Source of the DNA: Paenibacillus urinalis
Lineage (GTDB): Bacteria > Bacillota > Bacilli > Paenibacillales > Paenibacillaceae
Direction: 5' to 3'
Assembly (NCBI RefSeq): GCF_028747985.1
Contig: NZ_CP118108.1
Span: 3,477,501 to 3,541,500, forward strand
Length of the DNA: 64,000 bases
A program made the translations under genes and the position numbers. A model generated the notes under the pieces. That model was not told the origin of the DNA. It ran no database searches and saw only the letters and a program-made list of their open reading frames with translations. This document shows positions 1 through 9,199 of this stretch, piece by piece; the first letter of the stretch is position 1, and each line of letters opens with the position of its first letter.

Positions 1-114
1 ACTCGAACACTTGAAATTCGACAAAGTTAAAGACGATATTATACTGACAATGCTATAATGCTTGTGTAATGAGGCCATCCATTAAATAGGCCGCCACGAG
101 GAGAGCGATTTGAA

Positions 115-1287
115 TTGAACAAACAGACCATTAATCAGACCATTGATCAATATAGTTCCCGTTTCAAAGAGATTTCATTATATATTGGTCAGAACCCGGA
201 GCTTGGAAACGAAGAATTCCTTGCATCCGCAAGACTTAAGGAAGAACTGATTTTCCATGGCTTTGAAGTCGAAGCACCTATACTTGGCCTTGAGACCGCA
301 TTTATCGGTACTTACAGCGCTGCTAAGCCCGGACCAAGAATTGCACTGCTCTGTGAGTACGATGCCCTCCCCGAACTAGGGCATGCCTGCGGTCACCACT
401 TAATCTGTATGATGAGCTTGGGTGCAGCAGTGGGTCTCAAATCCGTCATTGATGAGATCGGAGGTTCCATCAAAGTATTTGGAACGCCTGCTGAGGAAAC
501 CAAAGGTGCCAAAGTACCCATGGCTGCTGCCGGATTATTCGACGACTGTGATATTGCCATGATGACGCATCCATTTTATGCATATGAGAAATCAGGCACC
601 TCCCTGGCCATGGATGCTATCCAATTTGAGTTCTTCGGTAAATCCTCACATGCAGCTGCAAGTCCCCATGAAGGGATTAACGCACTTGATGCTGTTATTC
701 AAACGTTCAACGGCATTAATGCTTTCCGTCAACAAGTGAAGAGCACTGTTCGCATCCATGGCATTATTAACCATGGCGGTGAAGCTGCCAACATTATTCC
801 GGATTACGCCTCAGCCCAGTTTTATGTCCGGGCATCTACACGCAAAGAGCTTGAAGTGTTAACGGAACGCGTCATTAAAATTGCAGAAGGAAGCGCTCTT
901 CAAACCGGCTGCACTTTGAAGACGTCCAATTATGAAACTTCATACGACGAGATGAACACGAATGAGATTTTGTCTGATGTCTTTAGTGCCAACTTAGTAG
1001 AGCTTGGTATTAGCAAGGACGAGATCAGTACTGGAGACGATCACGGCTCCATGGATATGGGCAATGTATCTTTAAGAATTCCAGCCATCCATCCGTACAT
1101 CAAAATTATTGAGGAGAAGCATGCGCTTCATTCAAAGGAATTTAGAGATTTGGCAATGGAGGAACGAGCACTCTCAGGCATGATTCTCGCGGCCAAGGCA
1201 CTCGGAAACACCGCTTATGATGTCATCACACAACCAGAACTGCTTACCCGGATTAAAACAGCTCACCATGCAGTAAATCACATTTAA
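115..1287 (+). CDS. M20 family metallo-amidohydrolase
   Basis: Probable zinc or manganese amidohydrolase that splits an N-acyl or amide bond, cytosolic (no signal peptide). The 390-residue length fits the M20D branch (AbgB/HipO/PM20D2-like). Visible motifs are CEYDALPELGHACGHH (about residues 82-97), which holds the metal ligands and catalytic acid, the ETKGA segment (the acidic pair near 128), and HAAASPHEGINALDA in the dimerisation (lid) domain. The start is TTG at 115, chosen because a GAGGAG site lies about 10 bases upstream (98-103) and no better start is in frame. A TATAAT-like hexamer sits at 54-59 without a convincing -35 box. The substrate cannot be told from the sequence; a p-aminobenzoyl-glutamate or acyl-amino-acid hydrolase is the family-level guess. 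It stands alone, ending before a bidirectional terminator. Confidence 0.85.
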   Translation: MNKQTINQTIDQYSSRFKEISLYIGQNPELGNEEFLASARLKEELIFHGFEVEAPILGLETAFIGTYSAAKPGPRIALLCEYDALPELGHACGHHLICMMSLGAAVGLKSVIDEIGGSIKVFGTPAEETKGAKVPMAAAGLFDDCDIAMMTHPFYAYEKSGTSLAMDAIQFEFFGKSSHAAASPHEGINALDAVIQTFNGINAFRQQVKSTVRIHGIINHGGEAANIIPDYASAQFYVRASTRKELEVLTERVIKIAEGSALQTGCTLKTSNYETSYDEMNTNEILSDVFSANLVELGISKDEISTGDDHGSMDMGNVSLRIPAIHPYIKIIEEKHALHSKEFRDLAMEERALSGMILAAKALGNTAYDVITQPELLTRIKTAHHAVNHI

Positions 1288-1340
1288 ATTCAGCAAATGA
1301 ATCAATTTCATAAATCATTAAATGAAATTCCCGTCAAAAG

Positions 1341-1380
1341 AAAAAAGGGTACCGAGTTTAATTCTCGGTACCCTCTTTAT
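1341..1380. terminator. Bidirectional intrinsic terminator
   Basis: A perfect 11-bp stem (1346-1356 with 1364-1374, arm AGGGTACCGAG) with a 7-base loop has an A-run before it and a T-rich tail after it. It separates the plus-strand amidohydrolase from the minus-strand glgA end and can serve both. Confidence 0.85.
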
Positions 1381-1490
1381 AATGAAGCAACTAAGTTAAC
1401 ACTTTATGCCGCCTACAAGCCCAAGTGAGATCGCTAAATAGTTAAGGCTGATATAAATGACTTCATTGTAAATAGTTAAACGAGTTGAAG

Positions 1491-2927
1491 TTACTTCGCC
1501 GTTAACCTCTCGTATATATCCGTATAGGCTTCTGCCGATACATCCCAGCTGTAATCTCCGTTCATCGCATTATACATAATTATCTGCCAATGATCTTTGA
1601 GACCATAGAACTGCAATGCTCTTCTGATTGTAAACAGCATGTCATGTGCATTGTAATTGGTGAAAGTGAAGCCTGTTCCTTCTCCTGTAAACTCGTTGTA
1701 GGCCTGTACCGTATCATTCAAACCACCTGTCTCACGAACAATCGGGATGCTTCCATACTGTAATGCGAGCAGCTGGCTGATTCCGCAAGGCTCAAACATG
1801 GAAGGCATCAGAAACAGATCACTGCCGGCATAGAATCTTCTGGATAAGCCTTCATTAAACCTTATTTGTGCTGACATCTTCTCAGGATGACGAAGACCTG
1901 CCTCATAGAACCAGTGCTCGTATGCATGTTCACCTGTACCCAGTAGAATAAACTGGACATCATCGTAATACAATAGCTCATCAAGTGTTCTGCATACCAG
2001 ATCCAGACCTTTGGACTCTACAAGACGAGTAACCATTGCGATGACAGGAACCTCAGGTCGAACGGGCAATCCAAGCTCCTGCTGAAGAGCGGTTTTATTT
2101 TTAAGCTTTAACTCCATATCAGCTGAGGTATAAACCGCAGCGAGATCTCTATCGTTCTCAGGGTTATAACTGTCCGTATCAATTCCATTAACGATTCCCG
2201 ACAGCTTGCTGCCAAGCGATCGAAGCAGTCCATCAAGACCATATCCGTAGTGAGCTGTCTTAATCTCCTCAGCATAAGTCGGACTAACCGTCGTCACATG
2301 ATCGGAATACACTAAACCGGCCTTCATAAAGTTTAGATTACCGTAGTACTCTACACCATCCATCGTAAAATACTGATCATGTAAATTTAGTAAGTCATGA
2401 TGTACCTCGTACGGGAATATACCTTGATACAACAGATTATGAATCGTAAACACCGTTCTAATGGACTGATATTCAGGGAGATGATCATAATGTGCCTTTT
2501 TAATTAGCGGGATCATTCCTGTATGCCAGTCATGACAATGAATGACATCCGGCTCGAAATCCAGAAATGGGATTACTTCCAGCACCGCACGATTATAGAA
2601 GGCGAATCGTTCACCATCATCCATGTAACCGTATATTCCATCTCTGCCGAAGTAATATTCATTATCGAGGAAATAGAATGTAATGCCGTTATGAACGAGA
2701 CGCTCTACTCCGCAATACTGCTTGCGCCAGCCGACGTATACATCGGCCACCGTTACGGGCTCCATCTTCTCACGGTAACGGTCATTTATGCCTTTATATT
2801 TGGGTAACACAACTCGAACATCAACCCCATTTTTACGCAATGCCTGAGGCAGTGCGCCGATGACATCGGCCAGTCCTCCCGTTTTGATGAATGGATGCCC
2901 TTCTGCTGCGGCGAATAGTACATTCAT
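1491..2927 (-). CDS. glgA: Glycogen synthase (ADP-glucose type, GT5)
   Basis: Transfers glucose from ADP-glucose to the growing alpha-1,4-glucan; GT-B fold, cytosolic. The start ATG at 2927 opens MNVLFAAAEGHPFIKTGGLA, the classic N-terminal KTGGL ADP-glucose-binding motif, and AAGGAGGA lies 7 bases upstream. The longer frame up to 3071 runs into the glgB end and is not needed. The resulting 478 residues match GlgA. HCHDWHTG, VNGID and the C-terminal FEPCGISQLLALQYG motif, with the donor-binding Glu, are visible. It sits 31 bp downstream of glgB on the same strand, so the two are one operon, divergent from glgC, which supplies ADP-glucose. Confidence 0.96.
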   Translation of the reverse strand: MNVLFAAAEGHPFIKTGGLADVIGALPQALRKNGVDVRVVLPKYKGINDRYREKMEPVTVADVYVGWRKQYCGVERLVHNGITFYFLDNEYYFGRDGIYGYMDDGERFAFYNRAVLEVIPFLDFEPDVIHCHDWHTGMIPLIKKAHYDHLPEYQSIRTVFTIHNLLYQGIFPYEVHHDLLNLHDQYFTMDGVEYYGNLNFMKAGLVYSDHVTTVSPTYAEEIKTAHYGYGLDGLLRSLGSKLSGIVNGIDTDSYNPENDRDLAAVYTSADMELKLKNKTALQQELGLPVRPEVPVIAMVTRLVESKGLDLVCRTLDELLYYDDVQFILLGTGEHAYEHWFYEAGLRHPEKMSAQIRFNEGLSRRFYAGSDLFLMPSMFEPCGISQLLALQYGSIPIVRETGGLNDTVQAYNEFTGEGTGFTFTNYNAHDMLFTIRRALQFYGLKDHWQIIMYNAMNGDYSWDVSAEAYTDIYERLTAK

Positions 2928-2958
2928 TAGTGCTTCCTCCTTGATCGATGCTTTCGCT

Positions 2959-5058
2959 CTACATATATACTGCTGGTGTGTTTTGTTTATACAATCGGAG
3001 CATCCTGCAGTGCTTGTTGGGTTGTCGTTTTTTGGGCTTGACGGCTTTTTTCTTATCCAGTGCAATCTCATTTTTGAGTTCCACAGGCTTAGCGTCCGAT
3101 TTTACTCTGCCACGGGTTGTCTTCTTCAAAATAACAACACTGAGAGGCGGAAGCGTGAGAACCAGACTGTTCGGCTGTCCATGCCAGGAAGTTTTCTCCG
3201 TGCGGATCTCATTATTAACATGCTGCCCTTCTCCGCCAAATTCCGTGTCGTCACTATTGAAAATTTCAGTATATGAACCAGGTCTTGCGATTCCTATGCG
3301 ATAATTCTGTCTAGCCACAGGCTGAAGATTAATGACGACAATCAGTGTATCTCCTGGCTTCTTGCCTTTTCGGAGATAGGAAATAACACTTTGTGAGTGA
3401 TCATCTGCTGATATCCATTCATAGCCTTCACCCGAGTGATCCAGTTCCCATAGTCCTTTTTCCCGGATATACAGTTCATTCAGCGCCTTAGAGTAGGCAT
3501 GAAGCTTACGATGACTCTCATAATCCAGCAAGAACCAATCTAGGGGCTCTTCATCCTTCCATTCGATAAACTGACCGAATTCCCCTCCCATAAAGAGCAG
3601 CTTTTTGCCAGGAAAGGTCATGAAATAACCGAGAAGCGCACGAAGTCCTGCAAATTTCTGCTCATAGTTGCCTGGCATCTTGTCCAGCAGCGACTTCTTC
3701 CCGTGCACCACCTCATCATGTGAAAGTGGAAGCAAGTGGTTATCCGCCTGCGCATAAACAACAGGAAAGGTAAGCAGATTGTGCTTATAAGGCCGATAAC
3801 GGAAATCTGTTTTGAAATACTCCAAGGTATCGTTCATCCAGCCCATGTTCCATTTGTAATTGAAGCCAAGTCCGTCAGCAAATACAGGGCTTGTCACACC
3901 AGGCCATGCGCTTGATTCTTCCGCCATCATGAGTGCATTAGGATAATAATGATAGATCGTCGTGTTTAACTGTTTTATAAAATCGATGGCTTCCAAATTT
4001 TCGACGCCGCCAAATTCATTTAAAGTATATTGGCCTTCGTTTTTCTCAAAATCCAGCCTGAGCATACTCGTGACCGCATCAATCCGAAGTCCATCAATAT
4101 GATATTTTTCCATCCAGTAAATGGCGTTAGAGATCAGAAACGATCTCACCTCCGGCTTTGAATAATCAAAGCTCAGTGTACCCCAGCCTGGCTTATCGGA
4201 TTTGAGTGGATCCGCATACTCATAGAGCGGTGTACCGTCAAACATACGAAGTCCGTGTGCATCTCTCGCAAAATGAGCAGGTACCCAGTCCAGAATCACG
4301 CCTATACCGGCTTGATGAAGCTGGTCAATCAAGAACATCAAATCTTTAGGAGTACCATACCTGCTGGTTGGGGCAAAATAACCTGTATTCTGATAACCCC
4401 AGGACAGATCGTAGGGATGCTCACTGAGCGGCATGAACTCGACATGAGTGTAGGACATTTCAACAAGATAAGGGATGAGCAGCTCCGCCATTTCTCGGTA
4501 TGTATAGAAACTCATATCATCCTTTTGCTTCCATGTTCCAAAATGCATTTCATATATATGGAGCGGTTTATTGTAAGGCTCCTTCTGTTTGCGGCGCCAA
4601 GCCGCATCATGCCATACATATCCTTCGATGTCCGCTGTTACCGATGCCGTTGCCGGTCTTACCTCTGCCTCGAAGGCATATGGATCTGCACGGAGCAAGG
4701 ATTCACCATGGGGAGAAATAATATGATATTTGTAAAAAATTCCTTCTTTAATTTCAGGAAAAAAACGAGTCCAAAGTCCCGAATCGGGTATCTTATATAA
4801 GAGATCAGACTCGCCAAGGCCGTGATAACCGTTCCGATCGTGAGCAAGGCCCACTTTTATCGCGTTGGGAGCCCATACCGTAAACCGGTAACCCTTAACC
4901 CCATCTTCCACAACGGGGTGTGCCCCCATAAAGTGATGACTGAAATGAGACGTCCCTTCATGAAAATAATAAATATCTTCAGAAGAGATGATGGATTGTT
5001 CCAACCATTTGTTCTCGGTCAAAAGATCACCTGCTTTTTTAATTAGAATTTCAAACAC
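2959..5058 (-). CDS. glgB: 1,4-alpha-glucan branching enzyme
   Basis: Introduces alpha-1,6 branches into glycogen; GH13 family. An N-terminal CBM48-like segment (about 40-130) is followed by the (beta/alpha)8 barrel with GLRIDAVTSML (catalytic Asp), MMAEESSAWPG (catalytic Glu) and LSHDEVVHGKKSL (conserved HDE). The C-terminal beta domain ends in a Lys-rich tail of about 50 residues (KKKAVKPKKRQ) that is not typical and may be disordered. Total length is 699. The start is GTG at 5058 with GGGG about 6 bases upstream; this is not strong, and the nearest upstream ATG is out of frame. First gene of the glgB-glgA operon. Confidence 0.95.
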   Translation of the reverse strand: MFEILIKKAGDLLTENKWLEQSIISSEDIYYFHEGTSHFSHHFMGAHPVVEDGVKGYRFTVWAPNAIKVGLAHDRNGYHGLGESDLLYKIPDSGLWTRFFPEIKEGIFYKYHIISPHGESLLRADPYAFEAEVRPATASVTADIEGYVWHDAAWRRKQKEPYNKPLHIYEMHFGTWKQKDDMSFYTYREMAELLIPYLVEMSYTHVEFMPLSEHPYDLSWGYQNTGYFAPTSRYGTPKDLMFLIDQLHQAGIGVILDWVPAHFARDAHGLRMFDGTPLYEYADPLKSDKPGWGTLSFDYSKPEVRSFLISNAIYWMEKYHIDGLRIDAVTSMLRLDFEKNEGQYTLNEFGGVENLEAIDFIKQLNTTIYHYYPNALMMAEESSAWPGVTSPVFADGLGFNYKWNMGWMNDTLEYFKTDFRYRPYKHNLLTFPVVYAQADNHLLPLSHDEVVHGKKSLLDKMPGNYEQKFAGLRALLGYFMTFPGKKLLFMGGEFGQFIEWKDEEPLDWFLLDYESHRKLHAYSKALNELYIREKGLWELDHSGEGYEWISADDHSQSVISYLRKGKKPGDTLIVVINLQPVARQNYRIGIARPGSYTEIFNSDDTEFGGEGQHVNNEIRTEKTSWHGQPNSLVLTLPPLSVVILKKTTRGRVKSDAKPVELKNEIALDKKKAVKPKKRQPNKHCRMLRLYKQNTPAVYM

Positions 5059-5214
5059 ATTATTACCCCATTTTCACCAATTTGAATAGCAAAAATAGCT
5101 CAAAATCAATTTTTTATTTATTTTTCAAGTTTTTCTGAAAAGGTTGTTTCACGGGTGAAGGTCGCCGTTTAATAATATCTCAACGTCAACATTAACATTC
5201 GGGAGGGAAACGAA

Positions 5215-6438
5215 ATGGCTAAGAAAGACTGCATCGCCATGTTGCTCGCAGGAGGAGAAGGAAAGCGCCTTGCGCCTTTGACATCGAGCATTGCTAAACC
5301 TGCTGTTCACTTTGGTGGAAATTATCGGATTATCGATTTTCCTCTCAGCAACTGTGTAAATTCAGGAATTGATACAGTGGGAGTATTAACACAATATGAG
5401 GCTGAATCACTGCATCAACATATTGGTGAAGGTGAGCCTTGGAGACTGAACCAATCTGGCGGGAATGGAATATCACTCCTTCCTTCTTGGAATATTGGAT
5501 GTGAAGAAGGATATTGCGGAACTGCTGATGCTATATATAAAAACATTGAATTTATTGATCAACATGATCCGGAAGACGTACTTATTCTGTCTGGAGATCA
5601 CATTTATCAAATGGATTATCGTGAGCTGCTTCAATATCACACCGACAAAGGTGCTAAGGCGACGATTGCTGTTATCGAAGTACCTTGGAATGAGGCACAT
5701 CGCTTTGGTGTGATGGGTGCGGATGAAGACATGCGTGTTACCGAGTTCGTTGAAAAACCAGCGAAACCGGAGAGCAACCTGGCTTCAATGGGTATTTATG
5801 TATTTAAGTGGAGCTACTTAAAGGAGCATTTGCTTCGTGATGCGGCCATTCAGGAATCTGGACATGACTTCGGTAAAGATCTTATTCCAGCCATGCTTAC
5901 GAGCGAAGACCCGCTATATGTATACAACTTTAACGGGTATTGGAAAGATGTAGGCACGGTTCAATCGTTATGGGATGCCCATATGGATCTCTTGAACGGA
6001 GTAACCTTGAACAAGGAATCTGAACAAACGTGGCCGATGTTCACTCGCCAATGGCGTACTAAACCAAGTGCTCATAAACCGAGAACAAGCAGCTTTGATA
6101 CTTGTATGGTTCATGAATCATGTGCCATTGAAGGTGATGCAGACCGTTCGGTCATCTTCTACGGTGTCGAAATTGGAAAGTCAAGCTCCATTAAAGACAG
6201 TGTAGTGATGCCGAATGCGAAGATCGGACGTAATGTAACGATCGAGCACGCAATTATTGGCGAAGGTGCCATTGTAAGAGATGGCGCAGTCATCAAAGGC
6301 AAAGTAGACGAGATCGTAGTCATTGGACCTCATGAGACCGTCGTTTCTAAGCCTGCGGTACGTACTCAGCCTAACCGTCTGCTTAAAGAAGTATATGAAA
6401 AAACAGGTCGCCTTCGTGCGGAAGGCTTATCATCATAA
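5215..6438 (+). CDS. glgC: Glucose-1-phosphate adenylyltransferase
   Basis: Makes ADP-glucose from glucose-1-phosphate and ATP, the committed step of bacterial glycogen synthesis. The N-terminal pyrophosphorylase motif [13 protein letters not shown] (about 11-23), the [10 protein letters not shown] region and FVEKPAKP are present. The C-terminal part is a left-handed beta-helix with hexapeptide repeats ([21 protein letters not shown]). The 407 residues equal a full GlgC; no GlgD paralogue follows. ATG at 5215 has GGGAGG 9 bases upstream. It is divergent from glgB across 156 bp, which must hold both promoters; no clean -35/-10 pair was seen there. Confidence 0.96.
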   Translation: MAKKDCIAMLLAGGEGKRLAPLTSSIAKPAVHFGGNYRIIDFPLSNCVNSGIDTVGVLTQYEAESLHQHIGEGEPWRLNQSGGNGISLLPSWNIGCEEGYCGTADAIYKNIEFIDQHDPEDVLILSGDHIYQMDYRELLQYHTDKGAKATIAVIEVPWNEAHRFGVMGADEDMRVTEFVEKPAKPESNLASMGIYVFKWSYLKEHLLRDAAIQESGHDFGKDLIPAMLTSEDPLYVYNFNGYWKDVGTVQSLWDAHMDLLNGVTLNKESEQTWPMFTRQWRTKPSAHKPRTSSFDTCMVHESCAIEGDADRSVIFYGVEIGKSSSIKDSVVMPNAKIGRNVTIEHAIIGEGAIVRDGAVIKGKVDEIVVIGPHETVVSKPAVRTQPNRLLKEVYEKTGRLRAEGLSS

Positions 6439-6453
6439 TAACATTTTCGAACG

Positions 6454-6487
6454 AAAAGAGCACCCCTTCTTCTAGGAGTGCTCTTTT
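6454..6487. terminator. Intrinsic terminator after glgC
   Basis: A 10-bp stem (6454-6463 AAAAGAGCAC with 6478-6487) is flanked by A and T runs. It is usable from both sides, for glgC and for the convergent acetyltransferase that ends at 6521. Confidence 0.8.
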
Positions 6488-6520
6488 CACTTGCAAAATA
6501 ATAGGGTGCCAGCTTACACC

Positions 6521-7048
6521 TTAACGTTCGTACAAATTTACAACCCGGACTCCCATGTCCGTAACGCCTTGATGCTTGAATCCAAGCCCTTGGTAAAATG
6601 CATTAAGCTTAGGACTATGCGTAATACAATCCAGCCTTAAGGCCCTCTTACCTTTAGAGGTGACAATCTCTTCTGCCGCATCAAGCAGCCACTCACTGAT
6701 TCCACGTTTGCGGTACGCTTGACGAACCGTTAGTCGATGCAGATAGCCGTATTGATCATCATTAAGAGGACCCCAATACGATGGATCACTGCCTTGCAGC
6801 GTGAACATACCGACAGGTACTTTGTTCAGATAAGCGACATATACTTCACGGTCATCAAAATAGGAGCGGACAGATTCCGAGGTAAACATGTCCGGTGTCC
6901 AATGCTTCAATTCGCTTGCAACCATCCATTCCGCTGCTTCCTTCAACAGAAAAACAATATCATTCGTTTCTTCAGGGGTGGCTTTGACTAGTACAAGCAT
7001 GCCCTCTTGTTCTTCTCTTTGCTTAATGAGCTCTAGATTGTCTAACAC
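6521..7048 (-). CDS. GNAT family N-acetyltransferase
   Basis: An acetyl-CoA-dependent N-acetyltransferase of unknown substrate. The GNAT core is seen in YLHRLTVRQAYRKRGISEWLL (motif A with R-x-x-x-G near residues 115-135) and FYQGLGFKHQGV (motif B). The start is GTG at 7048, directly behind GGAGGAGAGAG (7055-7062), giving 175 residues; the frame continues upstream into the histidine kinase gene without need. It is the last gene of the two-component operon, 22 bp after the kinase stop. Confidence 0.8.
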   Translation of the reverse strand: MLDNLELIKQREEQEGMLVLVKATPEETNDIVFLLKEAAEWMVASELKHWTPDMFTSESVRSYFDDREVYVAYLNKVPVGMFTLQGSDPSYWGPLNDDQYGYLHRLTVRQAYRKRGISEWLLDAAEEIVTSKGKRALRLDCITHSPKLNAFYQGLGFKHQGVTDMGVRVVNLYER

Positions 7049-7070
7049 GATCTCTCTCCTCCAATACCCA

Positions 7071-8504
7071 TTATGCTTCAATGGTTCCTTGCTGATCCTG
7101 CTCCTCATGAGGCTCTTCCTTCAAGGCAGGCAAGCGAACCGTAACTGTCGTGCCATTGCCGAGTTCACTCTGCATGCTCATGATGCCCCCATGAAGCTCA
7201 ATGAGCTGCTGGCTGATAGCAAGTCCAAGGCCCGTACCACCATGCTGGTGATCCACTTGATAGAAGCGGTCTTTTACTTTTGCCAAATGCTCTTCACTGA
7301 TCCCGATCCCCGTATCCTGAACCGACACGATGATGAATTCATCTTCGCGCTGAAGTGTAATGTAGATCCACGAATTCATGTGAGAGAACTTGATTGCATT
7401 GTCAATGACATTAAGAAATACCTGCTTCAAACGATTGCCATCGCCCAAAATAAGATATTCCTCTTCCTCAGCGTCCAGCTTAAGCTGGATTTGCTTCTGC
7501 TCTGCCTTTGCCCATACATTCAGCATCACTTCCTGCATGACTTCACGTACACTAACTGACCCTTTAACCATTTTCATTTCGTTTTGCTGCAGCTTAGAGA
7601 AATCTAACAGCTCCTCTACCAGCCCGATTAATCGATTCGTTTCGTTCGATATAATCTTTAGACCCATCCGCGTCTCATCTGGATCATAACCTCCGGATTC
7701 AAGCGTTTCATTCCAGCCTTTAATGCTGGTAAGCGGGGTCCTCAGCTCATGAGAGATCGACGAAATAAAATCATCCTTGACCTGGTTGCTGCGCACAATT
7801 TCCTGAGCCATATAATTCAGCGTTGAGGCCAGCTCTCCAATCTCATACTTGTAATCCCCTTCGATCCGGACATCGAACCGGCCCTTCGCCATTTCAGCGG
7901 AGACTCCAGTAATGATGTTGATGGGCCTTACAATAGAATTAGCGAGCCCAATACTTATCGTGAAGACAAGAACGAGGACACCAACGACAATCAGACTGGA
8001 CCAAATAAGGATATCGATCAGTGCTTCATTGACACGCTCCATGCTTGTTACGTAACGGGCGATGTACACATTGTCATTACCATAATCAATCTTCGTCGAC
8101 ACCGCCATTACGGACTCCCCTGTTACCGAGTCTTTCCCGATCCAGCGTCCTGTGCTGCCCTTCAGCGCCTGAGGTATATCACTCGTCTGAATAGTTCGGT
8201 CGGACTCAAAGCCCGAGGACAAGGCAAGCACATTTCCTTCTGTATCCAATATTTCTAGAGAGGTATTGTCCAGCTTGAGATAGTACATCAGATTGGATAT
8301 AAACGAGCTTTCATTGCTGCTGTCTATAAATGAAGAATTATAGTATCGGATTACATTTTTCGAATTGGATTCAATGTAATTATAGATACTGTCATAATAA
8401 TATTTCTGCATCGCAACCAGGAAAATAGATTCGATCAGCAATAGCGCAAGCAGAACGAGAATAAAATATTGCAGAACTATTTGCCTGCGTATGCCTTTCA
8501 TCAT
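7071..8504 (-). CDS. Membrane sensor histidine kinase
   Basis: A class I histidine kinase that should phosphorylate the response regulator encoded just upstream in the operon. TM1 is about residues 10-32, then an extracytoplasmic sensor region of about 130 residues, TM2 about 163-187, HAMP about 188-240, and HisKA with SSISHELRTPL (His252). The HATPase domain has NVIDNAIKFS (N box), VQDTGIGIS (G1) and HGGTGLGLAIS (G2). The ATG start overlaps the regulator's stop by 4 bases (ATGA), a mark of translational coupling. A second ATG follows at 8501. The signal is not known; the neighbouring lipoprotein is a candidate partner outside the membrane. Confidence 0.93.
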   Translation of the reverse strand: MMKGIRRQIVLQYFILVLLALLLIESIFLVAMQKYYYDSIYNYIESNSKNVIRYYNSSFIDSSNESSFISNLMYYLKLDNTSLEILDTEGNVLALSSGFESDRTIQTSDIPQALKGSTGRWIGKDSVTGESVMAVSTKIDYGNDNVYIARYVTSMERVNEALIDILIWSSLIVVGVLVLVFTISIGLANSIVRPINIITGVSAEMAKGRFDVRIEGDYKYEIGELASTLNYMAQEIVRSNQVKDDFISSISHELRTPLTSIKGWNETLESGGYDPDETRMGLKIISNETNRLIGLVEELLDFSKLQQNEMKMVKGSVSVREVMQEVMLNVWAKAEQKQIQLKLDAEEEEYLILGDGNRLKQVFLNVIDNAIKFSHMNSWIYITLQREDEFIIVSVQDTGIGISEEHLAKVKDRFYQVDHQHGGTGLGLAISQQLIELHGGIMSMQSELGNGTTVTVRLPALKEEPHEEQDQQGTIEA

Positions 8505-9199
8505 TGAGCTCTACCCTTCCACTTGTAGCCATGCCCCCAAACCGTTTGCAAGTATTCCGGCTCTGAAGGGTTGTCTTCAATTTTTTGACGCAGACGACGA
8601 ATGTTCACGTCCACGATTTTGGGATCTCCCATATATTCTTTGCCCCAGACATGATCAAGAAGCACATCACGGCTCAGCGGTGTATTTTCTTTCTCCAGGA
8701 AGAATTGCACCAGTGAAAATTCGGTCGGTGTAAGTTCAATCGCTTGACCGTTTCTTTTGAACAGCTTGGAAATAAGATCTAAGGAGAACGGTCCTGATTC
8801 AAATGTAACCTTGGCAGCTGTTTCACGGTGAACGTTCACTCTCCGGAGCAGCGACTGAATGCGTGCAATAAGCTCAGTAGGGCTAAATGGCTTGCTGACA
8901 TGATCATCCGCTCCAACCGATAACGCATAGACTTTATCTTGCTCCTGCACCTTAGCTGTCAAGAAGATAATCCCGATGCGCTCGTTTGTTTCCCGAATTC
9001 GGCGGCAGACTTCAAACCCATCTATTCCAGGAACCATGACGTCAAGAAGAGCAATATCGATATCATTTACAGAGTTGATAATTCTCATTGCCTCCATACC
9101 GTCTCCTGCTTCAAGCACTTCAAAGCCATTACGCTTCAAGTTCAACACGATAAAACTGCGGATCGATTCCTCGTCTTCCATAATCAATACTTTACTCAT
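8501..9199 (-). CDS. OmpR/PhoB-type response regulator
   Basis: A transcription factor with an N-terminal receiver (phospho-acceptor Asp53 in DIALLDVMVPG, conserved Lys103 in HVSKPFSP) and a C-terminal winged helix (DHVWGKEYMGDPKIVDVNIR, then VWGHGYKW). Length 232, standard for the family. It directly abuts the lipoprotein gene (stop at 9200) and overlaps the kinase, so the three are co-expressed. The targets are not visible; autoregulation of this operon is likely but inferred only. Confidence 0.95.
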   Translation of the reverse strand: MSKVLIMEDEESIRSFIVLNLKRNGFEVLEAGDGMEAMRIINSVNDIDIALLDVMVPGIDGFEVCRRIRETNERIGIIFLTAKVQEQDKVYALSVGADDHVSKPFSPTELIARIQSLLRRVNVHRETAAKVTFESGPFSLDLISKLFKRNGQAIELTPTEFSLVQFFLEKENTPLSRDVLLDHVWGKEYMGDPKIVDVNIRRLRQKIEDNPSEPEYLQTVWGHGYKWKGRAQ